From the NCBI GenBank assembly GCA_016719485.1, contig JADJZB010000028.1, positions 62,001 through 126,000 of the forward strand: a stretch of 64,000 nt of DNA, written 5' to 3'. Both the position numbers and the translations under genes were made by a program. This document shows, piece after piece, positions 16,764 through 25,612 of the stretch; positions within the stretch are counted from its first letter, which is position 1; the number at the start of each line of letters is the position of its first letter. The notes under the pieces are model-generated. The model was given only the letters and a program-made list of their open reading frames with translations, had not been told where the DNA came from and ran no database searches. Source of the stretch: Holophagales bacterium. GTDB taxonomy: Bacteria > Acidobacteriota > Thermoanaerobaculia > UBA5066.

Positions 16764-18099
16764 TCAGAAGAGGTAGGCGAGCGCGACATTCCACTGCGAG
16801 ACGCCCGTGTTCGCGGCGTCCGAATAGTCCTGCCAGTCGACCTTGAGCGCGAGCTGGGGTATCGGCTTGAAGTCGAGACCGACCGTCCAGGCTTCACGGT
16901 CGTTCGCACCGTCGCGGGCCCAGCCGGCCGGGACCTCCTTCTGCGTGTCCGTCCTCTCGTAGCGGACGAACGGCGTCAGGGCCATCGCGGACCCCGGAGC
17001 GAGCCGAGAGAGAACCTCGTAGCCCACGGAGAGGTAGTACCCCTCCTGCGTCTCCCCGATCGACTTGTTGCCGGTGAGTCCGAGCGACTGGTTGAGGAGC
17101 GCGACGTCGTCGATCGTGACCCGCGCGAAGACTCCCCGCAGCCAGAGGCCGCGGTACCGCCAGTCGGCGTGAAGGTCCCACGTCGTCGTCCGCGCTCCGA
17201 AGGACTGGCCGGCGGCGACGAGGTCCTTCCCGGATTCGCCCGTGAAGAACGAGGCTCCCGCGAGAAGACCCGGGACCGAGACGAGGTCGAGACGGCCCGA
17301 GAACGCCAGGTTGTCGGCCGTGGCCAGGGCACCCTTCTGCCGGCCCCCTCGGATGCCGTTCGACGCGGTGAACGAAGAAGCGCTGAGGCTCTCGTTCAGG
17401 TAGAGCTTGTAGGCGACCGGGACCCGCCTCGCCGAAGACGCCGATGCCGTTCGCCCTCCACGTCGACGGGAGGATCCGGTTCTCCGTGTCGGGACGGCGC
17501 GCGCCCAGGTAGGTCGTCGGCTCGTGCATCTCGTTCACGAAGCCCACCGGCACGAGGACGAGCCCCGCCCGGAGGTTCACCTCGTCGCGAAGGAGTGCGT
17601 CGAGCGTCGCGAACTCCACCGAGACCTCGCCCCCCTTTCCGGTTGATGCGTGCTCGTACTCGAACTCCGAGTTCAGGACGAACGTCCTGTCGAACTTCCA
17701 CCCGAGGTAGACGACGGCGCGGACGTAGTCCCACTCGTTCGTCCTTCCCGAGGGCGTGCCGTTCTCCCGGGTCGCGTCGAAGTTCTGGTAGAGCGACTCA
17801 CCGTAGCCGCCGATCGACAGCCCGGAGGACTTCCCGTAGACCTTCGATGCGGCAGGTCCGAGTCCCCACTTTCCGGTCACGCCGGCGGGAGGGGCCGGAT
17901 CGGAGGCGTCGCCGAGCTTTCGGGCTTCCAGCTCGCGGGCCAGGACCTCGATGCGCCGCGCGAGCTCCTCGTTCGATGGGGTAGCGTCAGATGCGCCCGC
18001 AGGGGCCGGTTTCGGCGGATCTTCGGAGCGGGCCGGGCCCGCGAGCAGGGTGAGCGCACACAACGGCAGAGCGAAGAGCGTTCTCGCCTTCGGGTTCAT
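16764..18099 (-). CDS. Phosphate-selective porin O/P family, frameshifted
   Basis: A signal peptide (FALPLCALTLLAGPARS) and a short coiled coil (NEELARRIEVLARELEARK) lead into a beta-barrel with family features (GGYGESLYQNF, WDYVRAVVYLGWKF, EFEYEHA). The frame breaks at three Gs (17419-17421): removing one base restores VAYKLYLNESLSASSF and runs on to the C-terminal ALAYLF, whose terminal Phe is the usual outer-membrane signal. Intact length would be about 444 residues. ATG 18099 has AGGAGAG 5 bases upstream. It lies 23 bases after apbE. Porins of this family pass anions; here it may admit a substrate or acceptor for the flavin system. Confidence 0.82.
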
Positions 18100-18122
18100 T
18101 CGTACTCTCCTGGAAGGTGGAT

Positions 18123-19208
18123 TCAGGGCCGGTGAACGGAGGCGTCCGCGACGCGCGCCGGCGGCCGGAGCCGCTGGAAAGGTCGATCCGACAGGGTCTC
18201 GCAGCCGCCCTCGCGGCCGGCCAGAGCGAAGGCCACGGCTCCAGCGCGGCGTAGCCGTGAGCCGGGATCAGACCGGCGAAAGCCCGCCGGTCCCTCGACG
18301 GCCCATGCCGTCGAGAGGGCATCGGCCAGCGCGCCGCTGGCCGCGAGAACCGTGACAGATCCTGGGAGCGTCACGAGACTCCCCGTCCGGGGGTCGAGGA
18401 GGTGCCCGGCCTCCTTGCCGGCGATCATCCGCGCGCGTTCGGAGTTCGCCGACGTGGAGAGCGAGGCGTCCCGGATCCGGACTGTCAGGACTGGAGTGCC
18501 GGGGTCGAACGGAGAGGCAACGAGGGCCTCCCGCGCCGGAGTCCCGGGAGGAGGCCCGATGACGTAGAGCTGGCCTCCGAAGTTCAGGAGCGCATCGTCG
18601 ACACCGCGGGCCCGGAGGGCTGCCGCAGCACGGTCGAGGGCAAATCCCTTCGCTATGCCGTCGAGGTCGAGCGAGACGCCCTCGTCGAGGCGGAGCATGC
18701 GGGTCCGAGGGTCGTAGAGCACGCCCTCGCGCCGGGCGAGCACCGCCGCGCGGCGTCTCTCGGCCCCGGAAGGCCAGCGCCCGTCCCCGCGGAGGTCATA
18801 GGCCGAGACGAGTGCCCCGATGGCTGGGGAGTAGGCCCCGCTCGACATTTCTGCTGCCCGGAGCGCCTCCTGGACCAGATCGCCCAGCGTCTCGGAAAGG
18901 ACGACCGCCTCCCCGGCCCCGGCCCGGGCGTGGACTTCGCCGAGCTCCGTACGCGGCCTCCAGAGCGAAGCCGCCGCCTCCACCTTCGCCACCTCCGCGA
19001 AAGCGGCCTCGGCGAGCTCGTCCGTACGCCGCAGGGCCGCAGGGAGGCGCAACTCGAGCACCGTACCCATCAGCCACCGGGCGCGGACCACCTCGGGCTG
19101 GCCGACCGGCTGCGCCCCCTCTACCGCAACCGAGCGGCCCGGAAGAGCGAGAAGGCCGAGGAGCGCTACGCGACCGAGAGGACCTTTATTGAGAAAGCAT
19201 CTCAACAC
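18123..19208 (-). CDS. apbE: FAD:protein FMN transferase
   Basis: ApbE moves FMN from FAD onto a threonine of target proteins. The family marks are present: MGTVLEL, the acceptor core DLDGIAKGFALDR, NFGGQLYVIG and HLLDPRTGSLV near the Mg site. An N-terminal hydrophobic stretch (GRVALLGLLALPG) fits export, as for most ApbE. It is first in an operon with the porin, the flavinylated carrier and the membrane protein. The GTG at 19208 was chosen because a TTGACA-N17-TATCTT promoter puts the transcription start on it; in-frame GTG 19256 lies upstream of that promoter. Confidence 0.88.
   Translation of the reverse strand: MLRCFLNKGPLGRVALLGLLALPGRSVAVEGAQPVGQPEVVRARWLMGTVLELRLPAALRRTDELAEAAFAEVAKVEAAASLWRPRTELGEVHARAGAGEAVVLSETLGDLVQEALRAAEMSSGAYSPAIGALVSAYDLRGDGRWPSGAERRRAAVLARREGVLYDPRTRMLRLDEGVSLDLDGIAKGFALDRAAAALRARGVDDALLNFGGQLYVIGPPPGTPAREALVASPFDPGTPVLTVRIRDASLSTSANSERARMIAGKEAGHLLDPRTGSLVTLPGSVTVLAASGALADALSTAWAVEGPAGFRRSDPGSRLRRAGAVAFALAGREGGCETLSDRPFQRLRPPARVADASVHRP
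19189..19205. promoter_or_regulatory. 17-base dyad at the start of apbE, candidate operator
   Basis: TTGAGA and TCTCAA flank a 5-base centre on both strands. It lies at about +4 to +20 of the predicted apbE transcript. A further TCTCAA (19211-19216) repeats 11 bases away and touches the minus-10 box. This position fits a repressor of the flavin operon. Confidence 0.5.
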
Positions 19209-19214
19209 GGTCTC

Positions 19215-19243
19215 AAGATACGGATCCCCGTCGAGTCTGTCAA
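19215..19243 (-). promoter_or_regulatory. apbE operon promoter
   Basis: TTGACA (19238-19243) and TATCTT (19215-19220) on the minus strand are separated by exactly 17 bases. The predicted start coincides with the GTG at 19208, implying a leaderless message. Confidence 0.7.
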
Positions 19244-19324
19244 CACGGATCTCCACTCCACATGATTTCCGTCATGCCGGGCACTGGAGCCGCTCTTCGC
19301 TAGACTCGGGGCGAGGAGACTTTC

Positions 19325-20488
19325 ATGGCGAAATGGGAGCGCCGGGACGTCGTCGTCAGAACCAACGCGACCGGGCACGAGCTGACCGCCCCGGTCTTCG
19401 TCGCACGCGGACGCCAGGAGCGGCCTCTCGCGTACGTCCAGGCCAACGTTCACGGAGGGGAGCTCCAGGGAAATGCCGCGATCCTCGCCCTGCTCGATCT
19501 CCTGGAACGTGAACCGCTTCGCGGCACCGTCATCCTCGTGCCCCGCGTCAACCCCGTGTCGGCGAACCAGCAGGTGGGTGACTACGTCGCCGGCGTCTAC
19601 GACTTCCTGACGGGGAACAACTTCAACCGCGGCTACCTCTACCTCACCGGTCCGTCCCGCTCGGCGTCCGCGGCCTCGTACGTCGACGTCGACTCCTTCG
19701 CGGCCGCTCACCAGTCGTCACCTGTCGGCGAGATCCGCGAGGATTTCCGGGAGTCTCTCAAGGCGGCACTCGACGCGATCGAAGCGGAGACGCACACCTG
19801 GGGCACGGACTCCCGCCTGGAGTTCTCGCTCGCCATCCAGAAGATGGCGGTCGAGGCGGACCTCGTCCTCGACCTCCACACCGGCGATCGCGCCCCGCGT
19901 TACCTCTACGTTCCGGAAGGGGCCGTCGCCGCGGCGAGGGCCTTCGGCTTTCCATTCGTCCTCGAGGTACCGGCCCGGTTCGGCGGCGCGCTCGACGAGG
20001 CGTCCTTCGTGCCGTGGCAGGATCTCTCCGAGGCGTTCCGGCGCCTCGGCCGCAACGACGTCCCCCGTCTCGCCGACGGCTACACGGTCGAGCTCGGCTC
20101 GATGAACGCCTTCTCGCTCGAGGCGGGACGTGCGGACGCCCGCAGGATCGCGTCGGCTCTCCGTCACTACGGGATCCTCGAGGGAGAGCCCGAGGAGCCC
20201 CCTGTTCGCATCACTGCCTGCGCGATCGGCGACTACCGCTCGCTCCACGCCCCCGTGGGCGGCCTGGTCGACCTCGCCGTGGAGCCCGGGACGCCGGTGA
20301 AGGCCGGCGACGTCGTCGTCCGCCTCGTCGACCCCTCCCGCTGCCGGGCTCTCCCACCCCGGGCCGAGGATGCGATCGTCGAGGTGAAGGCCCCGGAAGA
20401 CGGCGTCGTCCTCCTTTTCCACGCCTTCTCGTCGGTCCCGAAAGGGGCGCGCCTCTTCTCGATGATGACGAGGACGCGGACCCTCTGA
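19325..20488 (+). CDS. Succinylglutamate desuccinylase/aspartoacylase-family metallohydrolase
   Basis: The M14-like zinc amidohydrolase fold is indicated by NVHGGELQGNAAIL (first zinc ligands), RVNPVSANQQ, NFNRGYLYLTG and LVLDLHTGD (third ligand). The C-terminal part (AVEPGTPVKAGDVVVRLVDP) is the lipoyl-like barrel seen in this family. At 387 residues the length is normal. The substrate is not predictable: members remove acyl groups from amino acids or act on peptide amides. GAGGAG stands 7 bases before the ATG. It stands alone, divergent from apbE. Confidence 0.82.
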   Translation: MAKWERRDVVVRTNATGHELTAPVFVARGRQERPLAYVQANVHGGELQGNAAILALLDLLEREPLRGTVILVPRVNPVSANQQVGDYVAGVYDFLTGNNFNRGYLYLTGPSRSASAASYVDVDSFAAAHQSSPVGEIREDFRESLKAALDAIEAETHTWGTDSRLEFSLAIQKMAVEADLVLDLHTGDRAPRYLYVPEGAVAAARAFGFPFVLEVPARFGGALDEASFVPWQDLSEAFRRLGRNDVPRLADGYTVELGSMNAFSLEAGRADARRIASALRHYGILEGEPEEPPVRITACAIGDYRSLHAPVGGLVDLAVEPGTPVKAGDVVVRLVDPSRCRALPPRAEDAIVEVKAPEDGVVLLFHAFSSVPKGARLFSMMTRTRTL

Positions 20489-20502
20489 GACCACGGACCG
20501 AA

Positions 20503-20539
20503 ACGAAAAGCGGGGGGAAGGGATCGCTCCCCTCCCCCC
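20503..20539 (-). terminator. Terminator of the M4 protease gene
   Basis: On the minus strand GGGGGGAGGGGA pairs with TCCCTTCCCCCC across a short loop and is followed by GCTTTTCGTTTC. It lies about 33 bases past the stop codon. Confidence 0.65.
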
Positions 20540-20572
20540 GGGCGGCCCGAGCGGGCCTCTCCTCCCCGTGCG

Positions 20573-23488
20573 TCAGCCGTCGGACTTCAGGCTGACGTCG
20601 TCGATCCGGAAGTAGGTCAACGCGGACGAGTCGGTCGTTGCCGCGAAACGGACTTTCACGGTCTTGCCCTTGTAGGACGTGGCGTTGTAGCTCTTCAGCG
20701 CGTACGTCGTCGCGCTCCCGGTCTTGTTGAGGTTCGAGAGGGTCCCGAGCGTCGCCAGGACCGAGCCGGTCGAGGCGTCGACGAGCTGGATGCTCAGCTT
20801 GTCGTACGCGGTGACCGTGGACGTCTCGCTCGTCACGATGGAGACGTAGAAGGTGAGCGTGGCGCTCGTCGCCGCGGCCGGGATCACCACGTTACTGCTC
20901 GTCACGGTCTGCGAGGCCGAGTTGTAGACGCCCACGTACGCGTAGTCGGTTCCGGTTCGCGGGGCGCTGCCGTTCGCGATCAGCGTGTTGAAGCTCGTCC
21001 CGGTGTAGGCCGTCCGCGACCAGGAGCCGTCGGGCGCGGAGTTCGTGGAGGCCGTCAGGGTCTCGAAACCACCGTTTGACAGCCTCTCCACCTGACCCGT
21101 CGTCCCGCACGTGGCGGTGAAATTCTTCCCGGTGGCGCTCGGGCCGACCGTCACGGAGAGCGACGTCGGCGAGAACGTACATCCGGACTTCGACGGCGTC
21201 ACCGTGTAGGTGCCGGCGGCGAGGCCCGTAATCGCGTAGTTGTTGCTCGCGTCCGACGTGGCCGACCTCGTCCCGGCCGTCACCGTCGCGCCGCTCGTAC
21301 CGGCGCTGCCGCCGATCGAGTAGGTCACCGTCGCCGTCTGCACGGTGGCGGTCACCGAGTACGAAGCCGCCGCGTAGCCGTAGACGCCGAGCCACCAGCG
21401 CCCCGCGCCGGGGTTCGTCGCGGTGCAGGTCTCGTTGCCCGTCGCACCGTACGGACGGCAGATGTAGGACGAGGAGGTCGGCTTGGCGTTGAACTGGGTG
21501 TAGATGTCGGCGTCGGCCGTGGCGCTCGTCGTCGCGAACGTCAGGCTCGTGGCGCCGGACGGAACGTCGATGTAGTAGTACTTCCAGGCGCTCTTGGCGA
21601 CGCTCTGGCCGGTCAGGGTCACGCCGCTCGTCAGGGCCGTGTCGCCGCTCGTGCAGGTCGCCGTGAAGTTCCTGCCGGTGGCGCTCGGGCCGACCGTCAC
21701 GGAGAGCGACGTCGGCGAGAACGTGCAGCCCGACTTCGAGGCGACGACGGAGTACGTCCCCGCCGCGAGACCGGCGAGGGTGTAGTTGCCGCTCGCGTCG
21801 GCCGCCGTCGAAACCGTACCGGCCGCGACCGTCGCGCTGGCGGTCCCGGCGTTGCCGGCGATCGTGTACGTCGTCCCGCAGGTCCAGGTTCCCGGGACGC
21901 CGACGGCGTCCCACGCCTTGTGGACGGCCGTCCACTCCGCCGTACAGGTGCCGCCGTAGAGGTCCGAGGCGGCGTTCGCGGTGGCCGTGCGCGCCCCCTG
22001 GAACGTCGTCGAGGAGGTCATGTAGGCCGACAGAGCCCGGTACCAGACCTTTTCCGCCTTCGTGAGACCGATCCCCGTCACGGCGACGGTCGTCTTGCCG
22101 CGCGGATGGGTCCCGCCCTGCGAGAGGAGGTAGAAGAAGAGGTTTGCGATCCCGCTGTTCGTGTGGACGCCGCAGTAGTCGTTGCTGTCCGACGGCGTGC
22201 AGCCCGACGCGTAGTTCCGCGTCGGGTAGTAGTCGGCCGAGTCGCCGTCCCTGGCCGGGTCGTACATGTAACGGAGGGCGTCGCCGGAGGTCCCCGGCGT
22301 GTAGACGTCGGCGCCGACCGACCAGGCCGTCGTCGTCGCCGGGTTGCCGTTCCCGCCCCAGAAGGCCGCGGCGCGGCCGAGGATGTCGGAGTTCGCCTCG
22401 TTCAGCGCCCCCGAGTCGTTCTGGTAGGCGAGGTCCGCGGTCCGCGAGCAGACGGCGTGCGAGAACTCGTGCGTCGTCACGTCGACGCCGTTCGCGAGGT
22501 TCGAGAAGGTGCTCCCGTCGCCGTCCCCGAACACCATCTGGTTGTAGGGCGCGTCGATCCAGGCCGCGTTGCTCTTGGTGCAGCTGGAGCCGGTCGAGAA
22601 CTGCCCGTGGACCGAGGACACGATCACCGAGCCGGAGCCGTCGTAGGAGTCCCGCCCGTGGATCGTCTTGTAGTAGTCGTAGGCGAGCCCGGTGTTGTTG
22701 TAGGCGCCCATGACCGCCGTGTCCGCCGAGGTGCCGCCTTCGGAGATGACGAGCGACCCGGGGAGCTCGCTGCCCGTCTCGAGGCAGTCCTGGTTCATGT
22801 TGTAGATCTTCCGGTTCTTCGCCGTGAAGATCTTCGGAAGGGAGCCGACGAAGGCGCCGGTCGCGGCGTCGACGTGGACGTCCTCGAACCGGAGCTCCTC
22901 GTTCTCGACCCACATCGCCCGGACCGGGACGACGAGGACCGGCTCGCCGGAGAAGCCCCAGACGACCGGCTCGAGGACGTCGACGATCTCGACGTTCACG
23001 CCGCCGCTCGCGTGGATCCGCTCGATCGCGGCCCCGGCCGCTTCGTTCGGCGTGAGGGCCGGGAACGCCGGGATGTCGAGGCCGCCGACGAAGCGGCCGT
23101 TGATCCCGAGCAGGCCGTCCCCGTCGAGGTGGACGATGAGCTCGCCGCCGAGAACGGCGATGCCGCGGTAGGTCTGCGACATCCTCACGTGCGACTGGCC
23201 GAGGGCGTCCTTCTCCTCGAGCCGGAAGGCAAATCCGTCCTGGGGACCACGGCCGAAGGCGCCGCGGTGCTCCTCGAGCGCGTCGGCGGCCGCAACGAGC
23301 GGGTCGACGTGGACGCGGATGCCGGCGCGCATCGCCTCGCCCGACCGGGCTTCGCGAATGACGAGCTCCACGTCGCGCGCCATGGCCGGCCGCTCGCCAC
23401 GATCGACGGCGGCGTGCGCCGCGATCGGGAAGAGAAGCGCCGCCCCCGCGAACGCGATCGACAGAAGAAGGTCCCTCTTTCGGCTCAT
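20573..23488 (-). CDS. Secreted thermolysin-like M4 metalloprotease with C-terminal modules
   Basis: The order is signal peptide, FTP/PepSY-type propeptide (to about residue 220), M4 catalytic domain with the zinc motif HEFSH (340-344), the third ligand region ALNEANSDILG and GVHTNSGIANLFFYLL with the catalytic His. From about residue 540 come a carboxypeptidase-regulatory-like repeat, a bacterial pre-peptidase C domain (612-715), a second copy of the repeat (721-793) and a C-terminal beta-sandwich of about 175 residues. The repeats carry a 50-base identical DNA block. GGAGG stands 7 bases before the ATG. Extracellular protein digestion is the evident role. Confidence 0.93.
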   Translation of the reverse strand: MSRKRDLLLSIAFAGAALLFPIAAHAAVDRGERPAMARDVELVIREARSGEAMRAGIRVHVDPLVAAADALEEHRGAFGRGPQDGFAFRLEEKDALGQSHVRMSQTYRGIAVLGGELIVHLDGDGLLGINGRFVGGLDIPAFPALTPNEAAGAAIERIHASGGVNVEIVDVLEPVVWGFSGEPVLVVPVRAMWVENEELRFEDVHVDAATGAFVGSLPKIFTAKNRKIYNMNQDCLETGSELPGSLVISEGGTSADTAVMGAYNNTGLAYDYYKTIHGRDSYDGSGSVIVSSVHGQFSTGSSCTKSNAAWIDAPYNQMVFGDGDGSTFSNLANGVDVTTHEFSHAVCSRTADLAYQNDSGALNEANSDILGRAAAFWGGNGNPATTTAWSVGADVYTPGTSGDALRYMYDPARDGDSADYYPTRNYASGCTPSDSNDYCGVHTNSGIANLFFYLLSQGGTHPRGKTTVAVTGIGLTKAEKVWYRALSAYMTSSTTFQGARTATANAASDLYGGTCTAEWTAVHKAWDAVGVPGTWTCGTTYTIAGNAGTASATVAAGTVSTAADASGNYTLAGLAAGTYSVVASKSGCTFSPTSLSVTVGPSATGRNFTATCTSGDTALTSGVTLTGQSVAKSAWKYYYIDVPSGATSLTFATTSATADADIYTQFNAKPTSSSYICRPYGATGNETCTATNPGAGRWWLGVYGYAAASYSVTATVQTATVTYSIGGSAGTSGATVTAGTRSATSDASNNYAITGLAAGTYTVTPSKSGCTFSPTSLSVTVGPSATGKNFTATCGTTGQVERLSNGGFETLTASTNSAPDGSWSRTAYTGTSFNTLIANGSAPRTGTDYAYVGVYNSASQTVTSSNVVIPAAATSATLTFYVSIVTSETSTVTAYDKLSIQLVDASTGSVLATLGTLSNLNKTGSATTYALKSYNATSYKGKTVKVRFAATTDSSALTYFRIDDVSLKSDG
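21129..21724. repeat. Two identical 50-base blocks inside the M4 protease gene
   Basis: Bases 21129-21178 and 21675-21724 are identical and code for the end of the two repeat modules (SPTSLSVTVGPSATG). Flanking bases differ at synonymous sites, so the identity points to recent duplication or gene conversion. Confidence 0.85.
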
Positions 23489-23843
23489 GCGTCTCCCTCC
23501 AGCCCCGGGCTCTCTTGTTGTCTGCGGTTTTCCCGGAGTGATCGAGCAACGATCGTGCCGTCGTGAGCGCTTCTGCCGGCGGCACGCCCCGCACCGGACA
23601 CCGGACGGATCCTGGGCCCCGGAAGCCCCTGTTTACGGGCTTCTGGGAGGAACGGACGCATCGCGAGGCGTTCCCGGCCTCGGCGCCAGGTCCGCCCACC
23701 GGGTCCGCATCTGACCCTCGACCCGTGGTCCGTTTCTGCCGGCGGGTCAGCATCTGGACCTTTCCGGAACTCCTCGGACGCGGTTCGACCGGACGCCGCG
23801 GGCGGGTCGATAATCCAGCGCCCCCAACGAGACCGGAGGAAAC
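23489..23843. other. 355-base spacer, no gene recognised
   Basis: This region lies between the divergent protease and zinc-ribbon genes. Open frames here lack start signals and family motifs. GATAAT (23801-23806) could be the minus-10 of the plus-strand gene, but its minus-35 is unclear. Confidence 0.5.
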
Positions 23844-24479
23844 GTGGCCAACGTAATCGAGTTCACCGGCAACTACCAGGACCTCTCTACCGAAAAGGGC
23901 TTCCAGTTCAAGTTCTACTGCGAGAAGTGCGGCAACGGGTACATGTCGAGCTTCAAGCCCAACAAGTTCGGGATGGCGGCCTCGGCCCTCCAGGCCGCCG
24001 GGAACGTCTTCGGCGGAGTGTTCGGGCGGGCGGCGTACGGCGCCTACGAGGTCCAGCGGGCGGTCGGCGGCACGGCGCACGACGCGGCGCTGAAGGAGGC
24101 CGTCACCGAGATCAAGCCGCTCTTCGTGCAATGCACGCGGTGCGGGAAGTGGATCTGCGGGCCCGTCTGCTTCAACAAGAAAGCCGGCCTCTGTGAAGGG
24201 TGCGCGCCGGACCTCGACGAGGAGATGGCCTCCGCGCAGGCCGAAGCCGCCCGCGAGCAGGTCCACCAGAAGGTCCGCGAGATCGACTGGATGAAGCAGC
24301 GCGACGTGGCGACCGTGACCGGAGCCGTCTGCCCGCACTGCGGCGCCAAGACCCAGGGAGGCAAGTTCTGCGGGGACTGCGGAAAGCCCACCTCCGCGAA
24401 GAGAAAGTGCGTCACCTGCGGCACCGAGGCGGAAGGCAGCCCGAAGTTCTGTCCCGAGTGCGGCGGCCGGTTCGCCTGA
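23844..24479 (+). CDS. Zinc-ribbon protein
   Basis: The 211-residue protein has four or five CXXC pairs: CEKCG near residue 29, CTRCGKWICGPVCF and LCEGC in the middle, and a double zinc ribbon at the C-terminus (CPHCGAKTQGGKFCGDCGK, CVTCGTEAEG, FCPECGGRF). A Gly/Ala-rich segment (AASALQAAGNVFGGVFG) separates the first two. Function unknown; such proteins often serve as scaffolds or nucleic-acid or protein adaptors. GTG 23844 follows GGAGGAAAC. The next gene starts 13 bases later, so they are probably co-transcribed. Confidence 0.8.
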   Translation: MANVIEFTGNYQDLSTEKGFQFKFYCEKCGNGYMSSFKPNKFGMAASALQAAGNVFGGVFGRAAYGAYEVQRAVGGTAHDAALKEAVTEIKPLFVQCTRCGKWICGPVCFNKKAGLCEGCAPDLDEEMASAQAEAAREQVHQKVREIDWMKQRDVATVTGAVCPHCGAKTQGGKFCGDCGKPTSAKRKCVTCGTEAEGSPKFCPECGGRFA

Positions 24480-24492
24480 GGTCGCGGACGCG

Positions 24493-25605
24493 ATGACCGG
24501 CGACGACGAGACCCGTCGCGCTCTGTGTACCTTCGAGACGGAGGGGCTCGAAGGCGCGCCCGCGGGCGGAGAAGGAGAGGCGTTCGTCGACGACGACGGC
24601 GTGAGTGTCGGCGGGGCCCGCGTCGCGTTTCTCGACGTGGACACGTTCACCGACGAGCAACGGGTCCTCACGCTCGGCCTCCACCCCTCGGGCCGGCTCC
24701 GGCTGTCGATGCTCGCCCGCCGTCACGCGACGTTCGCCAGGGCCCTCGCCGACGCCCGTGACGCGGCCCGCGTCCGCGGGCTCCTCGCCCACGGCCTCGG
24801 AAACCCCGAGCCGTTCGACGGCGCCCTGATCGAGCCCGGGCCCGCCCGGGACGCGAGGCTTCTCGTCTGGCCGACGCACGTGGCGGTCGTGCCCGCCGGC
24901 GGAGACCCCTTCCAGATTCCTCTCGGGTCCGTCGACGAGGTCCGCTTCGTCGAGGGGACCTGGGAGGTCGTCCTCGTTGCGAAAGCCGGGACCTTCCACT
25001 TCGGCCGGCTGGCGCTCAGGACCGACGCCTTCGCCCGCACGATCCGGGCGGCGCGCGCGAGCATGCTCGAGCGTTGCGCCCGCGTTTCCGGGACCCGGCA
25101 CTTCTCGGACGGCCGTGCGGTGCCGGCGACAGTCCTCGGCTCCGATTTCGAACGCCTGATCGTCTCCTTCTCGGCTCCCGAGAGGCTCGACGGAGCCCGG
25201 GACATCGTGAAGCGAGCCGGCCGCGAGGGCTGTGCCCTCGGCCTCGTCGAGCTTCTCGATCCCGACGACGAGGGCCTCGCGGCGAAGGAGGAGCTGCCCG
25301 TGAACACGGCCGCCTTCCTGCTGGCGAGCATCCGCGGCCTCGTCGTTCTCGAGCTCCTCTCGGGCCCATCCGCCGCCACGTACGTCTTTCAGCTTCCGTT
25401 CGACGACGTCGCCCGTGACCTGGCCGGCATCCACTTCCGCCGCCGCGCTCTCGCCCTGACGGGCGCCGAGGTCCAGGGCCCCGCCGGCAGACCGTATCGC
25501 CTCGCGCTCCGCCGGCTCGAACCGCTCAAACGGCTGCGGGCCGCGACGGCGGCCCGCGTGATTCACGACGAGAGGTGGAGAGAAGGGCTCCTGAAGGCCC
25601 TCTAG
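24493..25605 (+). CDS. Hypothetical protein, possibly PH-like beta domains
   Basis: I do not recognise this 370-residue protein. It has no signal peptide or membrane helix. Two stretches (ARLLVWPTHVAVVPAGGDPFQIPL with VDEVRFVEGTWEVVLVAKAGTFHFG, and RGLVVLELLSGPSAATYVF) have the strand pattern of PH-like domains. It follows the zinc-ribbon gene by 13 bases and probably works with it in the cytoplasm. It ends 7 bases before the convergent lipoprotein gene. Confidence 0.7.
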   Translation: MTGDDETRRALCTFETEGLEGAPAGGEGEAFVDDDGVSVGGARVAFLDVDTFTDEQRVLTLGLHPSGRLRLSMLARRHATFARALADARDAARVRGLLAHGLGNPEPFDGALIEPGPARDARLLVWPTHVAVVPAGGDPFQIPLGSVDEVRFVEGTWEVVLVAKAGTFHFGRLALRTDAFARTIRAARASMLERCARVSGTRHFSDGRAVPATVLGSDFERLIVSFSAPERLDGARDIVKRAGREGCALGLVELLDPDDEGLAAKEELPVNTAAFLLASIRGLVVLELLSGPSAATYVFQLPFDDVARDLAGIHFRRRALALTGAEVQGPAGRPYRLALRRLEPLKRLRAATAARVIHDERWREGLLKAL

Positions 25606-25612
25606 CGAGCGG

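Noticed and set aside
20892..24671. A 1259-codon minus-strand frame across the M4 protease and zinc-ribbon gene
   Set aside because: Out of frame with HEFSH and the repeat modules, and antisense to the CXXC-rich gene; low-complexity Arg/Asp content.
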